Source of the DNA: Enterovibrio norvegicus FF-33
GTDB lineage: Bacteria; Pseudomonadota; Gammaproteobacteria; Enterobacterales; Vibrionaceae
Direction: 5' to 3'
DNA: 64,000 nt
Assembly: GCF_000286835.2 (NCBI RefSeq)
Contig: NZ_AJYD02000011.1
Span: forward strand, 74,784-138,783
The notes beneath the pieces are model-generated. The model did not search any database. It had not been told where the DNA came from and worked only from the letters and a program-made list of their open reading frames with translations. This document shows, piece after piece, positions 10,161 to 19,730 of this stretch (positions are counted from its first letter, which is position 1; each line of letters opens with the position of its first letter). The position numbers and the translations under genes were made by a program.

Positions 10161-11030
10161 CTAGTCGAGGTTTTCTAAGCCCCATTTGTACAAGGCATTC
10201 TTTTTCACGCTATAAAGTTCTGCTGCAATCGCAGCCGCTTTTTTCAACGGCAATTCCTTCGCGATCAATGCAACAGCATTGGTTGCTTCAACAGGCAGAT
10301 CATCTTTCTCTGCACGGTGACCTGCAATCAAAAGAACCATTTCGCCACGGAGGCGATTTCTATCTTCATTCAACCACGCAATCAACTCGCCCAGTGGCGC
10401 GCCATGAATGGTTTCATACGTTTTTGTCAGTTCACGTGCCAAGACCACTTGGCGATCCGCACCCAGCACGGCAAGCATGTCATCCAAGGTATCGGTAATA
10501 CGATGAGGTGACTCGTAGAATATTAAGGTACGCGGATCTTGCGCAATCTCAGTAAACTTATCACGTCGCCCTTTACTCTTTGGCGGCAAGAAGCCTTCAA
10601 AACTAAAACGATCAGAAGGTAAACCCGACGCACTTAACGCCGTGATCACCGCACAAGGACCCGGTAAGGGCACAACTTTGACACCGGCCTGACGACAACG
10701 CGTGACCAAGTGGTAACCTGGATCAGAGATCAACGGCGTACCCGCATCAGAAACCAACGCAATGGTTTGTCCACTGACCAATTTTTCTATCAGAAAATCC
10801 GCTTTTTGTTGTTCATTATGGTCATGAAGAGCAAAAGTTCGGGTCGTGATACCAAAATGGGACAGTAGTCTGCCAGTATGGCGGGTATCCTCGGCAGCGA
10901 TGATGTCAACCTGCTGCAAAATTTCGAGTGCACGCTGGGTGATATCTCCCAGGTTTCCGATCGGTGTCGGCACGATATACAAAGTTGAGACGTCAACCAC
11001 GGTTGAAGTTTCATCAGTCATTTGTTTCAC
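10161..11030 (-). CDS. rsmI: 16S rRNA (cytidine(1402)-2'-O)-methyltransferase RsmI
   Basis: RsmI methylates the 2'-O of C1402, the same nucleotide that RsmH (also in this window) methylates on N4. The 289-residue protein shows [17 protein letters not shown] (about 18-34), [12 protein letters not shown], the [13 protein letters not shown] segment and GEMVLLI, all typical of the tetrapyrrole-methylase-like fold. It diverges from lpoA with only 46 bp between, a conserved arrangement. The start could be at the second Met (MTDETS, 9 bp downstream). Confidence 0.97.
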   Translation of the reverse strand: MKQMTDETSTVVDVSTLYIVPTPIGNLGDITQRALEILQQVDIIAAEDTRHTGRLLSHFGITTRTFALHDHNEQQKADFLIEKLVSGQTIALVSDAGTPLISDPGYHLVTRCRQAGVKVVPLPGPCAVITALSASGLPSDRFSFEGFLPPKSKGRRDKFTEIAQDPRTLIFYESPHRITDTLDDMLAVLGADRQVVLARELTKTYETIHGAPLGELIAWLNEDRNRLRGEMVLLIAGHRAEKDDLPVEATNAVALIAKELPLKKAAAIAAELYSVKKNALYKWGLENLD

Positions 11031-11076
11031 AACCCTTCGGCGATTAATATAGAGGGCAACAAGTTACGGACAGAAG

Positions 11077-12918
11077 ATGTTCATGCGTAAAATAACCCAT
11101 AAGTGCAAAAGTGTATCACGACTTCTCTCTCCAATCGCGCTGGCATTGGTGCTTTCGGCCTGTCAGACAACGCCTCCTGTTGAGCAAGGACCTCAATATG
11201 ACATCACTGCGCCTGCGCGTGAGTCATCAACATTCTACTTGCTGAAAGCTGAAACCAGTGACGCAGGAGAAAAAGCGGATTGGTACCTGTTGGCATTAAA
11301 GGCACTGATTGAAGAAAAACAAGTCGCGCAAGCGGATGTTTTAGTCGGTAGATTGGCAAAAATGCCGCTTACCCCATTGCAGCTTTCTGAATGGCAACTT
11401 GGCCGAGCGCACCTTCTTCAGCAAAAAGGAAACGCGCAAGCGGCGGTGGATAGCCTCAACTTTTTACCTGCATGGCAACTTCCTGCCATTCAGTATCAGC
11501 GCTATTACACGCTGAAAGGCGAACTGTATCAGCAATTGGGTAATCAACCTGGTGCTGCGTTGTCTTTTGCCGAAGCCTCTCCCTACCTGACTGATAGTTT
11601 CGATAAGCAACAAAATTGGAACCGCGTTTGGGATGCTTTGGTGAAAATGCCCCAATCAGAGCTAAACACGCTGTCCGCAAGCGGCAATCAAGTATTGGCT
11701 GGCTGGGTCGAGCTCGTCAACGTTTTACGCCGCTATGCAGGCCGTCCAGCAGAGCAACAAGAGGCACTTAATCAGTGGCTTTCTGCCAATCCAGCACATC
11801 CTGCTAATCGATACCTGCCAGAGAATTTGGCAACACTGAAATCGATGGAAATCGTACGTCCTGAGCGTATTGGCGTCATGCTGCCGCTTAGCGACAAATT
11901 TGCAGTGCAAGGTGAAGCCATCAGAAATGGGTTAGTTCAGGCATTACTTGATGATGACTCAGAAAGTATCGCCCCTTCTGTTATGTTTTATGATACCAAC
12001 GCCATGCCAATGACAGAGATTGTCAACGCCATGCGTAACGATGGTATTCAATTCGTTGTTGGGCCACTGCAAAAAGACAAGGTGGACGCCTTCCTGACAA
12101 CAAGCCAAAACAGCTTCCCTACGCTGGCACTCAATATCCCTAAGAATGAAGATGGAGAAGCCAACACCTGCTTCTTTACTTTGTCGCCAGAACAGGAAGC
12201 AGAACAAGCTGCGCTGCACATTGCTCAAAACAAGCATAAGTTTCCGTTGGTGATTGCACCTAACAACGGTTTTGGTCGTCGTGTTAGCGAGGCTTTTTCT
12301 AAGCAGTGGGAAGCCGAGACTGGCGAACCAGCCGAAGTGGAATTCTTTAAAAACCGCGCTGCAATGCAGAAAACCGTTCAGCGCGTCTTTGGTTTGACCG
12401 AGAGTCAGGGCCGTATCCAGCAAATGAACCAATTGCTAGGTTTGGACATGGAATCTGAACAACGCAGTCGTCGCGACGTGGATGCTGTCTATCTGGTTGC
12501 CAACGCGGGTGAATTAACGCTGTTGAAACCTTTTATTGAAGTGGCTATCAACCCAGACGTGAAACCGCCGAAACTATATGCAAGTTCTCGCAGTAACAAT
12601 CGCGTCAATGGTGTGGGTGAAATTGGCGAGTTGCGCGGCATTGAATTCAGTGATGTCCCTTTACTTGTTGATGCAAACAATCCAACAGCTGCAAGATTTA
12701 ACCAGCTTTGGCCAGACCTCGATAATGGCATGACGCGCCTGTATGCACTGGGGATGGATGCCTACGCTCTGATTGAAGCACTGCCTCAGATGCAAGCATT
12801 GCCACAATATCGCTATGAGGGTCACTCAGGTGAGCTATCACTGGGTGATTACTGCACGGTAAACCGCTCCGTGTCTTGGGCGATGTTTGGGGACCAAGGG
12901 ATTGTTTCAGTTAAATAA
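11077..12918 (+). CDS. lpoA: Penicillin-binding protein activator LpoA
   Basis: LpoA is an outer-membrane lipoprotein that stimulates the transpeptidase activity of PBP1A. The 613-residue protein has a signal peptide with lipobox LSAC (acylated Cys about residue 29), a helical TPR-like N-terminal half, and a C-terminal periplasmic-binding-protein-like half beginning near VRPERIGVMLPLSDKFAVQG. The translation could also begin at the Met at residue 3. It heads the lpoA-yraN-diaA-dolP unit and its 3' end overlaps yraN. Confidence 0.97.
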   Translation: MFMRKITHKCKSVSRLLSPIALALVLSACQTTPPVEQGPQYDITAPARESSTFYLLKAETSDAGEKADWYLLALKALIEEKQVAQADVLVGRLAKMPLTPLQLSEWQLGRAHLLQQKGNAQAAVDSLNFLPAWQLPAIQYQRYYTLKGELYQQLGNQPGAALSFAEASPYLTDSFDKQQNWNRVWDALVKMPQSELNTLSASGNQVLAGWVELVNVLRRYAGRPAEQQEALNQWLSANPAHPANRYLPENLATLKSMEIVRPERIGVMLPLSDKFAVQGEAIRNGLVQALLDDDSESIAPSVMFYDTNAMPMTEIVNAMRNDGIQFVVGPLQKDKVDAFLTTSQNSFPTLALNIPKNEDGEANTCFFTLSPEQEAEQAALHIAQNKHKFPLVIAPNNGFGRRVSEAFSKQWEAETGEPAEVEFFKNRAAMQKTVQRVFGLTESQGRIQQMNQLLGLDMESEQRSRRDVDAVYLVANAGELTLLKPFIEVAINPDVKPPKLYASSRSNNRVNGVGEIGELRGIEFSDVPLLVDANNPTAARFNQLWPDLDNGMTRLYALGMDAYALIEALPQMQALPQYRYEGHSGELSLGDYCTVNRSVSWAMFGDQGIVSVK

Positions 12919-13270
12919 GAAGCAAACTGGCGACCATTATGAACAACAGGCTTGCCGCTTCTTGGAGCAGCAAGGCCTGATAGCTCTCGACAAAAATGCT
13001 CGCTTCAAAGTGGGTGAACTAGACCTTGTCATGCGACAAGGTAGCTGCATCGTGTTTGTTGAAGTCAAATTTCGAAAACAATCTGGTTTTGGTGGTGCAG
13101 CCGCCACAATCTCACGCCAAAAACAGCGCCGCTTACTGAAATCTGCCTACCTTTGGCTAGCCAAACAAGGGCTTTCCGCGACACATACTGAATTTCGCTT
13201 TGACGCTGTGGCTTTTGAAGGTGGTATAAACGCTGTAAACTGGATAAAGAATATATTTATTGAAGGGTAA
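12887..13270 (+). CDS. yraN: YraN family endonuclease-like protein (UPF0102)
   Basis: This 127-residue protein is of the UPF0102 family. It has the predicted restriction-endonuclease-like core GELDLVMRQG followed by VFVEVKFRKQ (acidic and lysine residues as in PD-(D/E)xK folds) and GGAAATISRQKQRRL. Its biochemical role is not established. There is no ATG in frame: the frame opens with TTG at 12887 inside lpoA (32 bp overlap), and a second TTG at 12902 would give a start closer to typical Vibrio homologues. Translation is probably coupled to lpoA. Confidence 0.92.
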   Translation: MGTKGLFQLNKKQTGDHYEQQACRFLEQQGLIALDKNARFKVGELDLVMRQGSCIVFVEVKFRKQSGFGGAAATISRQKQRRLLKSAYLWLAKQGLSATHTEFRFDAVAFEGGINAVNWIKNIFIEG

Positions 13271-13864
<594 letters not shown>

Positions 13865-13867
13865 GTC

Positions 13868-14419
13868 ATGAAAAAGGCGCTTTTACTTGCAGCAGTCTTC
13901 GCGTTAAGTGCCTGTTCCGCCATTTATGAGCAGGACACACGAAACGCAAAAACAGAATGGACGGATACACAAATTTCAATGCAAGTGGCAGGGATCGCTA
14001 ATAAAGCGCCTTATTTGGGCGAAACTCGAATCAATGCCGTGTCCTACGATGGGAAATTGTTGTTGATTGGTCAGGCCAAAACCGCTGCATTAAAGAAAAC
14101 ACTGGTGGCAAAAGCGCGTGAGCTGGATGGCGTTGAGACCGTTTACGATCAAATACGTGTAAAAGAGCCTCTATCGCTTACTGACGTGAGCAAAGACACC
14201 TGGCTAACCACCAAGGTGAAGTCGGCGTTGATTGGCAGCAAGAAGCTTAGAAGCGTCAATATCAAGGTGTTATCTGAAGATGGTGAAGTCTTTTTGCTAG
14301 GCTATGTCACTCGACAACAAGCAGAAGAAGCAACAGAGATTGCACGTAATCTTAGTGGCGTTAAACAGGTAGTAAAAGGCTTTCAATACTACGAGCCTCA
14401 AGCATCCACGGAAGAGTGA
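13868..14419 (+). CDS. dolP: Outer-membrane BON-domain lipoprotein DolP
   Basis: DolP (YraP) is an outer-membrane lipoprotein with two BON domains that binds anionic phospholipid and supports envelope integrity and BAM function. The 183-residue protein starts with a signal peptide and lipobox LSAC (Cys about 16). The two BON repeats are visible as INAVSYDGKLLLIGQA and VNIKVLSEDGEVFLLGYV. It is the last gene of the lpoA unit, 4 bp after diaA, and ends at a bidirectional terminator. Confidence 0.96.
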   Translation: MKKALLLAAVFALSACSAIYEQDTRNAKTEWTDTQISMQVAGIANKAPYLGETRINAVSYDGKLLLIGQAKTAALKKTLVAKARELDGVETVYDQIRVKEPLSLTDVSKDTWLTTKVKSALIGSKKLRSVNIKVLSEDGEVFLLGYVTRQQAEEATEIARNLSGVKQVVKGFQYYEPQASTEE

Positions 14420-14443
14420 ACTACGGTTGGTGCTCTAGATAAG

Positions 14444-14471
14444 AAAAAAGCAGCCATTGGCTGCTTTTTTT
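14444..14471. terminator. Bidirectional terminator between dolP and sspB
   Basis: AGCAGCC (14449-14455) pairs with GGCTGCT (14459-14465), flanked by an A run on the left and a T run on the right. It can therefore stop both dolP (plus) and sspB (minus) transcripts. It touches the sspB stop codon. Confidence 0.88.
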
Positions 14472-14961
14472 ATTTCACGACCGTGAGTGTAGGGCGGCCT
14501 TTGAATTTATTGTCTGATTCTGCATCAACAGAGGTATCGTCATCGGATGCGACGTTACCAGAGATGACGGAGATATCAGTATCTTTAGGCTCAACTTCTG
14601 GCTCAAGTTCAATTCTCTCCAATTCTGCTTCATAAGCAGGCTCTGGATCGAACATAGTACCAGCGCCATTCTCTCGCGCATAAATGGCGAGTACGGCGTA
14701 AAGCGGTACAGACACCAACATTGGACGACCACCAAATCGAGCATTAAAGCAAACTTCATCATTTCCAAGATCAAGATTACCTATAGCCCGTGGTGCAACG
14801 TTCAACACTATTTGGCCATCCTGAACATACTCAGTCGGTACATTCACGTATGGCAGTGTTGCGTCTACAACCAAATGGGGAGTCAGATCGTTGTCTATCA
14901 ACCAGTCGTAAAACGCCCGCAATAAATACGGGCGACGAGGTTTTAGCGTAGCATCATCCAT
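14470..14961 (-). CDS. sspB: ClpXP protease specificity-enhancing factor SspB
   Basis: SspB is the adaptor that tethers ssrA-tagged proteins to ClpXP. The 163-residue protein has the folded N-terminal substrate-binding domain (RPYLLRAFYDWLIDND, then LNVAPRAIGNL and FNARFGGRP), a long acidic linker, and a C-terminal tail ending KGRPTLTVVK, the ClpX-docking motif. It begins one base into the sspA stop, so the pair is one operon. Confidence 0.97.
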   Translation of the reverse strand: MDDATLKPRRPYLLRAFYDWLIDNDLTPHLVVDATLPYVNVPTEYVQDGQIVLNVAPRAIGNLDLGNDEVCFNARFGGRPMLVSVPLYAVLAIYARENGAGTMFDPEPAYEAELERIELEPEVEPKDTDISVISGNVASDDDTSVDAESDNKFKGRPTLTVVK

Positions 14962-15596
14962 TACTGAGCCAGACGCATCTCACGCTCAGCTTCGGTCAAT
15001 GAAGCCAAGAATGAATCACGTTCAAAAACGCGAGCCATGTAAGTCTTAACTTCTTTCGAACCTGGGCCGCTTAGCTCGATACCCATGACAGGCAAGCGCC
15101 ATAGCAAAGGTGCTAGGTAGCAATCAACCAAGCTAAATTCTTCACTCATGAAGAACGGATATTCAGCAAACACTGGCGCCAGAGCCAGCAATTCTTCACG
15201 TAACTGACGACGAGCTTTATCAGCTTCTTCCGCATTGCCTTTTTCGACTTTCACAGCCAATGTGTACCAGTTACGTTCAATACGGTACATCATTAGGCGA
15301 CTGTTACCACGGGCAACAGGATAAACCGGCATTAGCGGTGGGTGCGGGAAACGCTCATCCAGGTATTCCATGATGATGTTCGCGTTATACAACGCCAATT
15401 CACGGTCAACCAAAGTCGGTACCGAGTTGTACGGATTTAGATCGAGTAAATCCTCTGGCAGGTTATTAGGATCAACAAGCTCAATCTCATAGGTCACACC
15501 TTTCTCAGCGAGAACGATGCGCACCTGATGGCTATACATGTCTGATGCGTCTGAATACAACGTCATCACCGAGCGTTTATTGGCAGCAACAGCCAT
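14961..15596 (-). CDS. sspA: Stringent starvation protein A, RNA polymerase-associated
   Basis: This 211-residue glutathione-S-transferase-fold protein binds RNA polymerase and affects stationary-phase and acid-stress gene expression in enterics. The N-terminal thioredoxin-like part carries LYSDASDMYSHQVRIVL and NSVPTLVDREL, and the C-terminal helical part has PLLWRLPVMGIEL. A strong GGAGGGG ribosome site precedes the ATG at 15596. It is separated from petC by a clear terminator, so sspA must have its own promoter. Confidence 0.97.
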   Translation of the reverse strand: MAVAANKRSVMTLYSDASDMYSHQVRIVLAEKGVTYEIELVDPNNLPEDLLDLNPYNSVPTLVDRELALYNANIIMEYLDERFPHPPLMPVYPVARGNSRLMMYRIERNWYTLAVKVEKGNAEEADKARRQLREELLALAPVFAEYPFFMSEEFSLVDCYLAPLLWRLPVMGIELSGPGSKEVKTYMARVFERDSFLASLTEAEREMRLAQ

Positions 15597-15624
15597 TAAC
15601 CCCTCCAGAATATTTCATCTATAG

Positions 15625-15655
15625 AAAAAACAATGGGAGCACCTGCCCCCATTGT
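15625..15655 (-). terminator. Terminator of the petABC operon
   Basis: On the minus strand, ACAATGGG pairs with CCCATTGT (outer ends 15655 and 15630) and is followed by TTTTTTC. It lies in the 86 bp between petC and sspA. Confidence 0.88.
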
Positions 15656-15682
15656 GGATCAGCAACTCACTAGATTAACCGA

Positions 15683-16420
15683 TCAGTGAACGTCACGCCA
15701 ATACTCTTTCTTGAGCAGAATGGTCAAGATGAGCAAAATAACAAGGAAGCCAATCACCCAATAACCCATTTGTTGGCGTTCCAGTTTATTTGGCTCCCCC
15801 GAATACTCGAGAAAGTTAACCAAATCGCGGACGGCATCATCGTATTCTTCTGGGCTCAGTTCACCATTACCCAAAGATTCAATACCAACAAAGTCTTCCA
15901 CTTGCTGACCATCAATCATCACAGATTTATACTGCTTGACTGGTGTGCCCTGAAGTTCTTCCAACACATGTGGCATCCCCACACTTGGGAATACGGTGTT
16001 GTTCACACCAAATGGACGTGATGGATCTGCATAGAAAGAACGCAGGTAGGTATAAATCCAATCTGTACCGCGAACACGTGCAACCAAGGTCAAGTCAGGA
16101 GCTGGGCCACCAAAGAAAGTGGCTGCATCATCAACAGTAATCGCATTGGTGACCAAGTCGCCAATCTTTGCATTCTCGTCAAAGACCAAATTTTCCATCA
16201 TCAGTTCTTTGGGGATATCGAGATCTTCTGCGATACGCTCATAGCGCTGATACTGGGTAGCGTGACAGCCAAAGCAATAGTTCATGAAAAGCTTAGCGCC
16301 ATTCTGTAATGAAGCTTTGTCTGACAAATCGTTATTCGCCGCTTCCAGCGGAACCTTCGCACCAGCTGCCATCGCGAGAGAAGGCAACAATGCGAACAAG
16401 ATTACAATCCACTTCTTCAT
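15683..16420 (-). CDS. petC: Ubiquinol-cytochrome c reductase, cytochrome c1 subunit
   Basis: This is the membrane-anchored c-type cytochrome of complex III, which passes electrons from the Rieske protein to soluble cytochrome c. The 245-residue protein has a signal peptide (cleavage after AMA, about residue 18), the haem-binding CFGCH (about 49-53) and a C-terminal anchor helix (GYWVIGFLVILLILTILL). It overlaps the petB stop by one base. Confidence 0.97.
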   Translation of the reverse strand: MKKWIVILFALLPSLAMAAGAKVPLEAANNDLSDKASLQNGAKLFMNYCFGCHATQYQRYERIAEDLDIPKELMMENLVFDENAKIGDLVTNAITVDDAATFFGGPAPDLTLVARVRGTDWIYTYLRSFYADPSRPFGVNNTVFPSVGMPHVLEELQGTPVKQYKSVMIDGQQVEDFVGIESLGNGELSPEEYDDAVRDLVNFLEYSGEPNKLERQQMGYWVIGFLVILLILTILLKKEYWRDVH

Positions 16421-17682
16421 TAGTAGTTCACCCTCTCCGGTAATGGTTTCGTTGCCTCGTTTTTGCTGTAAACAAACAACAGAACAAAGAACATAAAGTA
16501 ACCAAAGCTAAAGATCTGAGCCAACAGTGTGTAAAGGCTAGTCGCAGGTAAAGTACCTAAAACACCTAAAGCAATGAAGGAGATAACGAACTGAACAATG
16601 TTCGCCAGATGCAACTTGCTACGATAGCGATAAGAGCGCACTTTACAGCGATCTAGCCAAGGTAGTAGGAACAGCACAGCGATTGACAAGCCCATAAGTA
16701 CAACGCCCGTCAACTTATCAGGGACCGCGCGCAAAATGGCGTAAAACGGCGTGAAGTACCATACCGGTGCAATGTGATCCGGTGTTTTTATCGGGTTCGC
16801 CGCTTCGAAGTTAGGTGGCTCAAGGAAATAGCCGCCCATTTCTGGATTGAAGAAAATAACGTAGGCAAACAAAATACCAAAACCTGCAACACCGATCAGA
16901 TCCTTCACCGTTCCGTATGGGTGGAAAGGAACAGCATCAATGATGTCGTATTTCTTGGTGTAGTACTTGTGGAAAGCAAATTGGGTTTCGTACCCTTCGC
17001 CCTTCGCACCTTTTGGCAATTTGGTTTCAATGCCATCCGGATTATTCGAGCCAACTTCGTGCAGTGCAAGAATATGCAACACCACTAGCAATAGAATAAC
17101 GATTGGCAACGCAACGACATGCAGCGCAAAGAAGCGATTTAGCGTTGCTCCCGAGAGGACAAAGTCACCACGGATCCACAACGTAAGATCATCACCAATA
17201 ACAGGGATTGCGCCAAACAGCGAGATAATGACCTGGGCGCCCCAGTAAGACATTTGTCCCCAAGGTAGCAAGTAGCCCATGAACGCTTCTGCCATCAGCG
17301 CTAGGAAGATCAACATGCCGAACAGCCAAAGCAGTTCACGAGGCTTTTGATACGAACCATAAATCAGGCCGCGGAACATGTGCAGGTAGATAACGACAAA
17401 AAACGCTGACGCACCCGTAGAGTGCATGTAACGCAATAGCCAGCCGTACTCCACATCACGCATGATGTATTCAACCGAAGCAAACGCGCCTTCCGCAGAA
17501 GGGTTGTAACTCATAGTTAACCAAATACCGGTAAGCAGTTGGTTGACTAATACCAGCATGGCTAGCGAACCAAACAAGTACCAGAAGTTAAAGTTTTTCG
17601 GCATTGGGTATTCAGACAAATGCTTTTTGTAAGCATTCATCACAGGAAGGCGTTTCTCTATCCAGTTAAGAAAGTTTTCCAT
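16420..17682 (-). CDS. petB: Ubiquinol-cytochrome c reductase, cytochrome b subunit
   Basis: This is the core membrane subunit of the bc1 complex, with two b haems and the quinone sites. The 420-residue protein has at least eight hydrophobic segments, the haem-ligand histidines in the helices around RYMHSTGASAFF and FFALHVVALP, the GYLLPWGQMSYW segment and the PEWY-like PVWYFTPF motif of the Qo site. A PVWY variant is common in proteobacteria. It sits between petA and petC with one-base overlaps. Confidence 0.98.
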   Translation of the reverse strand: MENFLNWIEKRLPVMNAYKKHLSEYPMPKNFNFWYLFGSLAMLVLVNQLLTGIWLTMSYNPSAEGAFASVEYIMRDVEYGWLLRYMHSTGASAFFVVIYLHMFRGLIYGSYQKPRELLWLFGMLIFLALMAEAFMGYLLPWGQMSYWGAQVIISLFGAIPVIGDDLTLWIRGDFVLSGATLNRFFALHVVALPIVILLLVVLHILALHEVGSNNPDGIETKLPKGAKGEGYETQFAFHKYYTKKYDIIDAVPFHPYGTVKDLIGVAGFGILFAYVIFFNPEMGGYFLEPPNFEAANPIKTPDHIAPVWYFTPFYAILRAVPDKLTGVVLMGLSIAVLFLLPWLDRCKVRSYRYRSKLHLANIVQFVISFIALGVLGTLPATSLYTLLAQIFSFGYFMFFVLLFVYSKNEATKPLPERVNY

Positions 17683-18272
17683 TACGCTGCTCCCTCATCG
17701 GCACCGACCAGAATACGTTTATCATTAAGATACGTATAAGGAGGTACCACTAGATTAAGTGGCGCCGGTACACTCTGGAATACACGACCCGCCATATCAA
17801 ACTTCGAACCATGACACGGGCAGAAGAAACCGGACGTAACACCTTCAACTTGCTCACCAAAACTGTCTGGTAGATAGGTGGGCGAACAACCTAGATGCGT
17901 ACACAATCCTACTGCGACAAAAAGCTCAGGCTTAATGGAACGGTAAGTATTGGTAATATATTCGGGCTGCTGTGGTTCAAGAGAGTCAGGATCGCGAAGC
18001 TTATCGCCAATCTCATTCAACGTCTCTAAGGTCTGTTCGCTACGACGAACAATCCATACAGGCTTGCCCTGCCAAATCACCCTGATTAACTGGCCTTCTT
18101 CAACTTTACTCACATCGACTTCAACCGGGGCACCGGCAGCCTTTGCTTTGGCGCTAGGGTTCCAAGACTTAATAAAAGGTACAGCGACTGCTGCTGCACC
18201 CACACCACCAACCACAGCGGTTGATAGAGTCAGGAAACGGCGTCGGCCGGAATTCACTGGCGCATTGCTCAT
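17682..18272 (-). CDS. petA: Ubiquinol-cytochrome c reductase, Rieske iron-sulfur subunit
   Basis: This is the 2Fe-2S subunit of complex III. The cluster ligands appear as CTHLGC and CPCHGS, the Rieske pair. The N-terminus carries a twin-arginine motif (GRRRFLTLS) before a hydrophobic segment, consistent with Tat-dependent insertion as a membrane anchor. An open frame extends to 18299, but I place the start at 18272 (MSNAPVNSG), because GGGAG lies 8 bp upstream and homologues begin with this sequence; this gives 196 residues. It heads petABC. Confidence 0.96.
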   Translation of the reverse strand: MSNAPVNSGRRRFLTLSTAVVGGVGAAAVAVPFIKSWNPSAKAKAAGAPVEVDVSKVEEGQLIRVIWQGKPVWIVRRSEQTLETLNEIGDKLRDPDSLEPQQPEYITNTYRSIKPELFVAVGLCTHLGCSPTYLPDSFGEQVEGVTSGFFCPCHGSKFDMAGRVFQSVPAPLNLVVPPYTYLNDKRILVGADEGAA

Positions 18273-18417
18273 CCAACATTCTCCCATGTGCTCCCGCATG
18301 GATTTTTAAAAACTGTCCTTATGCGTCCCTGGAGCGTACGGCTAACTCAAAAAAGTATATTTCTTACGTAAACAGCCTATTGATTATCTTAAGATAGCAC
18401 AGGCATACGTGGGTTAA

Positions 18418-18446
18418 ATGATAAGGAAAACCCCACTTTTTGACAA
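18418..18446 (-). promoter_or_regulatory. Predicted petABC promoter
   Basis: On the minus strand, TTGTCA (18446-18441) and TATCAT (18423-18418) are 17 bp apart. A start near 18411 would give a leader of about 140 nt containing the perfect 12-bp palindrome TATCTTAAGATA (18385-18396). The 394 bp between petA and rpsI hold this promoter, the rpsI terminator and AT-rich sequence; I see no gene in it. Confidence 0.6.
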
Positions 18447-18603
18447 GATAAAGCTACTTTTTTGTAACAAATGTGAGGTATGCACCGTTTTTTTAACTAA
18501 CTGCCAAAAAAGAAAAAAATCGGAAAAATATCAAAATGGAGAAGTGTAGAAAGAGAGAGGGATAGTGTGTCTTAAAAAAGCTATTGCGTTGAATTGGGAC
18601 AAT

Positions 18604-18634
18604 AAAAAGCCTGGCAATAAGCCAGGCTTTTTTT
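18604..18634 (-). terminator. Terminator of rplM-rpsI
   Basis: The 11-bp stem AAAAGCCTGGC / GCCAGGCTTTT (18605-18615 with 18621-18631) has a 5-nt loop and T runs on both sides, so it can work in both directions. A second small stem-loop (CCGAAT/ATTCGG, about 18645-18659) lies between it and the rpsI stop. Confidence 0.9.
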
Positions 18635-18666
18635 GACCATAATTCCCGAATAAATTCGGAAGCGAA

Positions 18667-19056
18667 TTAACGCTTAGAGAATTGTGGACGACGACGTGCT
18701 TTACGTAGACCAACTTTCTTACGTTCAACTTTACGCGCGTCACGAGTAACGAAGCCAGCTGCACGAAGAGCAGGACGCAAAGTTTCATCGTATTCCATCA
18801 GTGCACGGGTAATACCGTGACGGATAGCGCCAGCTTGACCAGAGATACCACCACCAGAAACGGTGACGTATAGGTCTAGCTTGTCTAGCATTTCAACTAG
18901 TTCAAGCGGCTGACGAACAATCATACAAGCTGTTGGGCGACCGAAGTACTGCTCCAATTCACGCTTGTTGATTACGATGTTTCCGCTGCCCGGCTTGATG
19001 AATACACGAGCTGTGGAACTTTTGCGACGACCAGTGCCGTAGTATTGTTCTGCCAT
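18667..19056 (-). CDS. rpsI: 30S ribosomal protein S9
   Basis: S9 binds the 3' domain of 16S rRNA, and its C-terminal tail reaches the P-site tRNA. The 129-residue protein shows [34 protein letters not shown] and a highly basic tail ending PQFSKR, all diagnostic. It lies 12 bp after rplM, the conserved pairing. Confidence 0.98.
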   Translation of the reverse strand: MAEQYYGTGRRKSSTARVFIKPGSGNIVINKRELEQYFGRPTACMIVRQPLELVEMLDKLDLYVTVSGGGISGQAGAIRHGITRALMEYDETLRPALRAAGFVTRDARKVERKKVGLRKARRRPQFSKR

Positions 19057-19068
19057 TGTTATATCCCC

Positions 19069-19497
19069 TTAGATGTCCAGTACTTGCGGCTGTTGTGCCG
19101 CGTGCTTGTGCTCAGCGCCCGCGTAAACTTTCAGTTTACGGAACATTGCACGACCTAGAGGACCACGTGGCAACATACCTTTAACGGCAAGTTCGATGAT
19201 CATTTCTGGTTTCTTCACTTGCAGCTTATCAAAGCTGATTGACTTGATACCACCAATGTAGCCTGAGTGGCTGTAGTAGATCTTGTCAGTGAATTTCGCA
19301 CCAGTTACGGTAACTTTGTCCGCGTTGATAACTACGATGTAGTCACCAGTGTCAACGTGCGGAGTGTATTCTGGCTTATGCTTACCACGCAGACGAGATG
19401 CGATCTCAGTTGCGATACGGCCCAGAGTTTTACCTTCTGCGTCTACAATATACCAGTCGCGTTTTACGCTTTCTGGTTTAGCAACGAAAGTTTTCAT
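19069..19497 (-). CDS. rplM: 50S ribosomal protein L13
   Basis: L13 is an early-assembly large-subunit protein. The frame is open back to 19572, but the start is placed at 19497 ([17 protein letters not shown]), which gives 142 residues, the family length. Markers are [24 protein letters not shown] and [11 protein letters not shown]. In E. coli L13 represses the rplM-rpsI operon through the mRNA leader, and structured leader sequence is also present here. Confidence 0.98.
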   Translation of the reverse strand: MKTFVAKPESVKRDWYIVDAEGKTLGRIATEIASRLRGKHKPEYTPHVDTGDYIVVINADKVTVTGAKFTDKIYYSHSGYIGGIKSISFDKLQVKKPEMIIELAVKGMLPRGPLGRAMFRKLKVYAGAEHKHAAQQPQVLDI

Positions 19498-19629
19498 GCT
19501 AATAAATACCCGATAATTAAAAATTTCACTTAAGGAGCTTTCGCTCCCACTGTATAAGAGCCCATTCAACACCCCTTCGAGTGGTGTTCCCTCGGCCTTA
19601 GCCTTTCAACAGTAACGGTGGGTCGCAGG
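19498..19629 (-). promoter_or_regulatory. Structured leader of rplM-rpsI, candidate L13 autoregulatory site
   Basis: The untranslated region before rplM contains two stem-loops on the minus strand: GGAGC-GAAA-GCTCC (19547-19534) with a GNRA-type tetraloop, and AACACC paired with GGTGTT (19588-19568). L13 autocontrol through the rplM leader is known in gammaproteobacteria. That these particular hairpins are the site is an inference. Confidence 0.45.
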
Positions 19630-19658
19630 ATTATAAGGAAGGGTGGAGAAAAAATCAC
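19630..19658 (-). promoter_or_regulatory. Predicted rplM promoter
   Basis: A perfect TATAAT (19635-19630, minus strand) has GTGATT 17 bp upstream (19658-19653). The -10 is strong and the -35 partial. The start would fall near 19623, giving a leader of about 125 nt. Confidence 0.6.
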
Positions 19659-19730
19659 CTTTTTTCCAAAAATAATCGCGACTTTTTCTTCTTCTCGACC
19701 CGAAAGATAATGCCAATAAATGGGATATCG

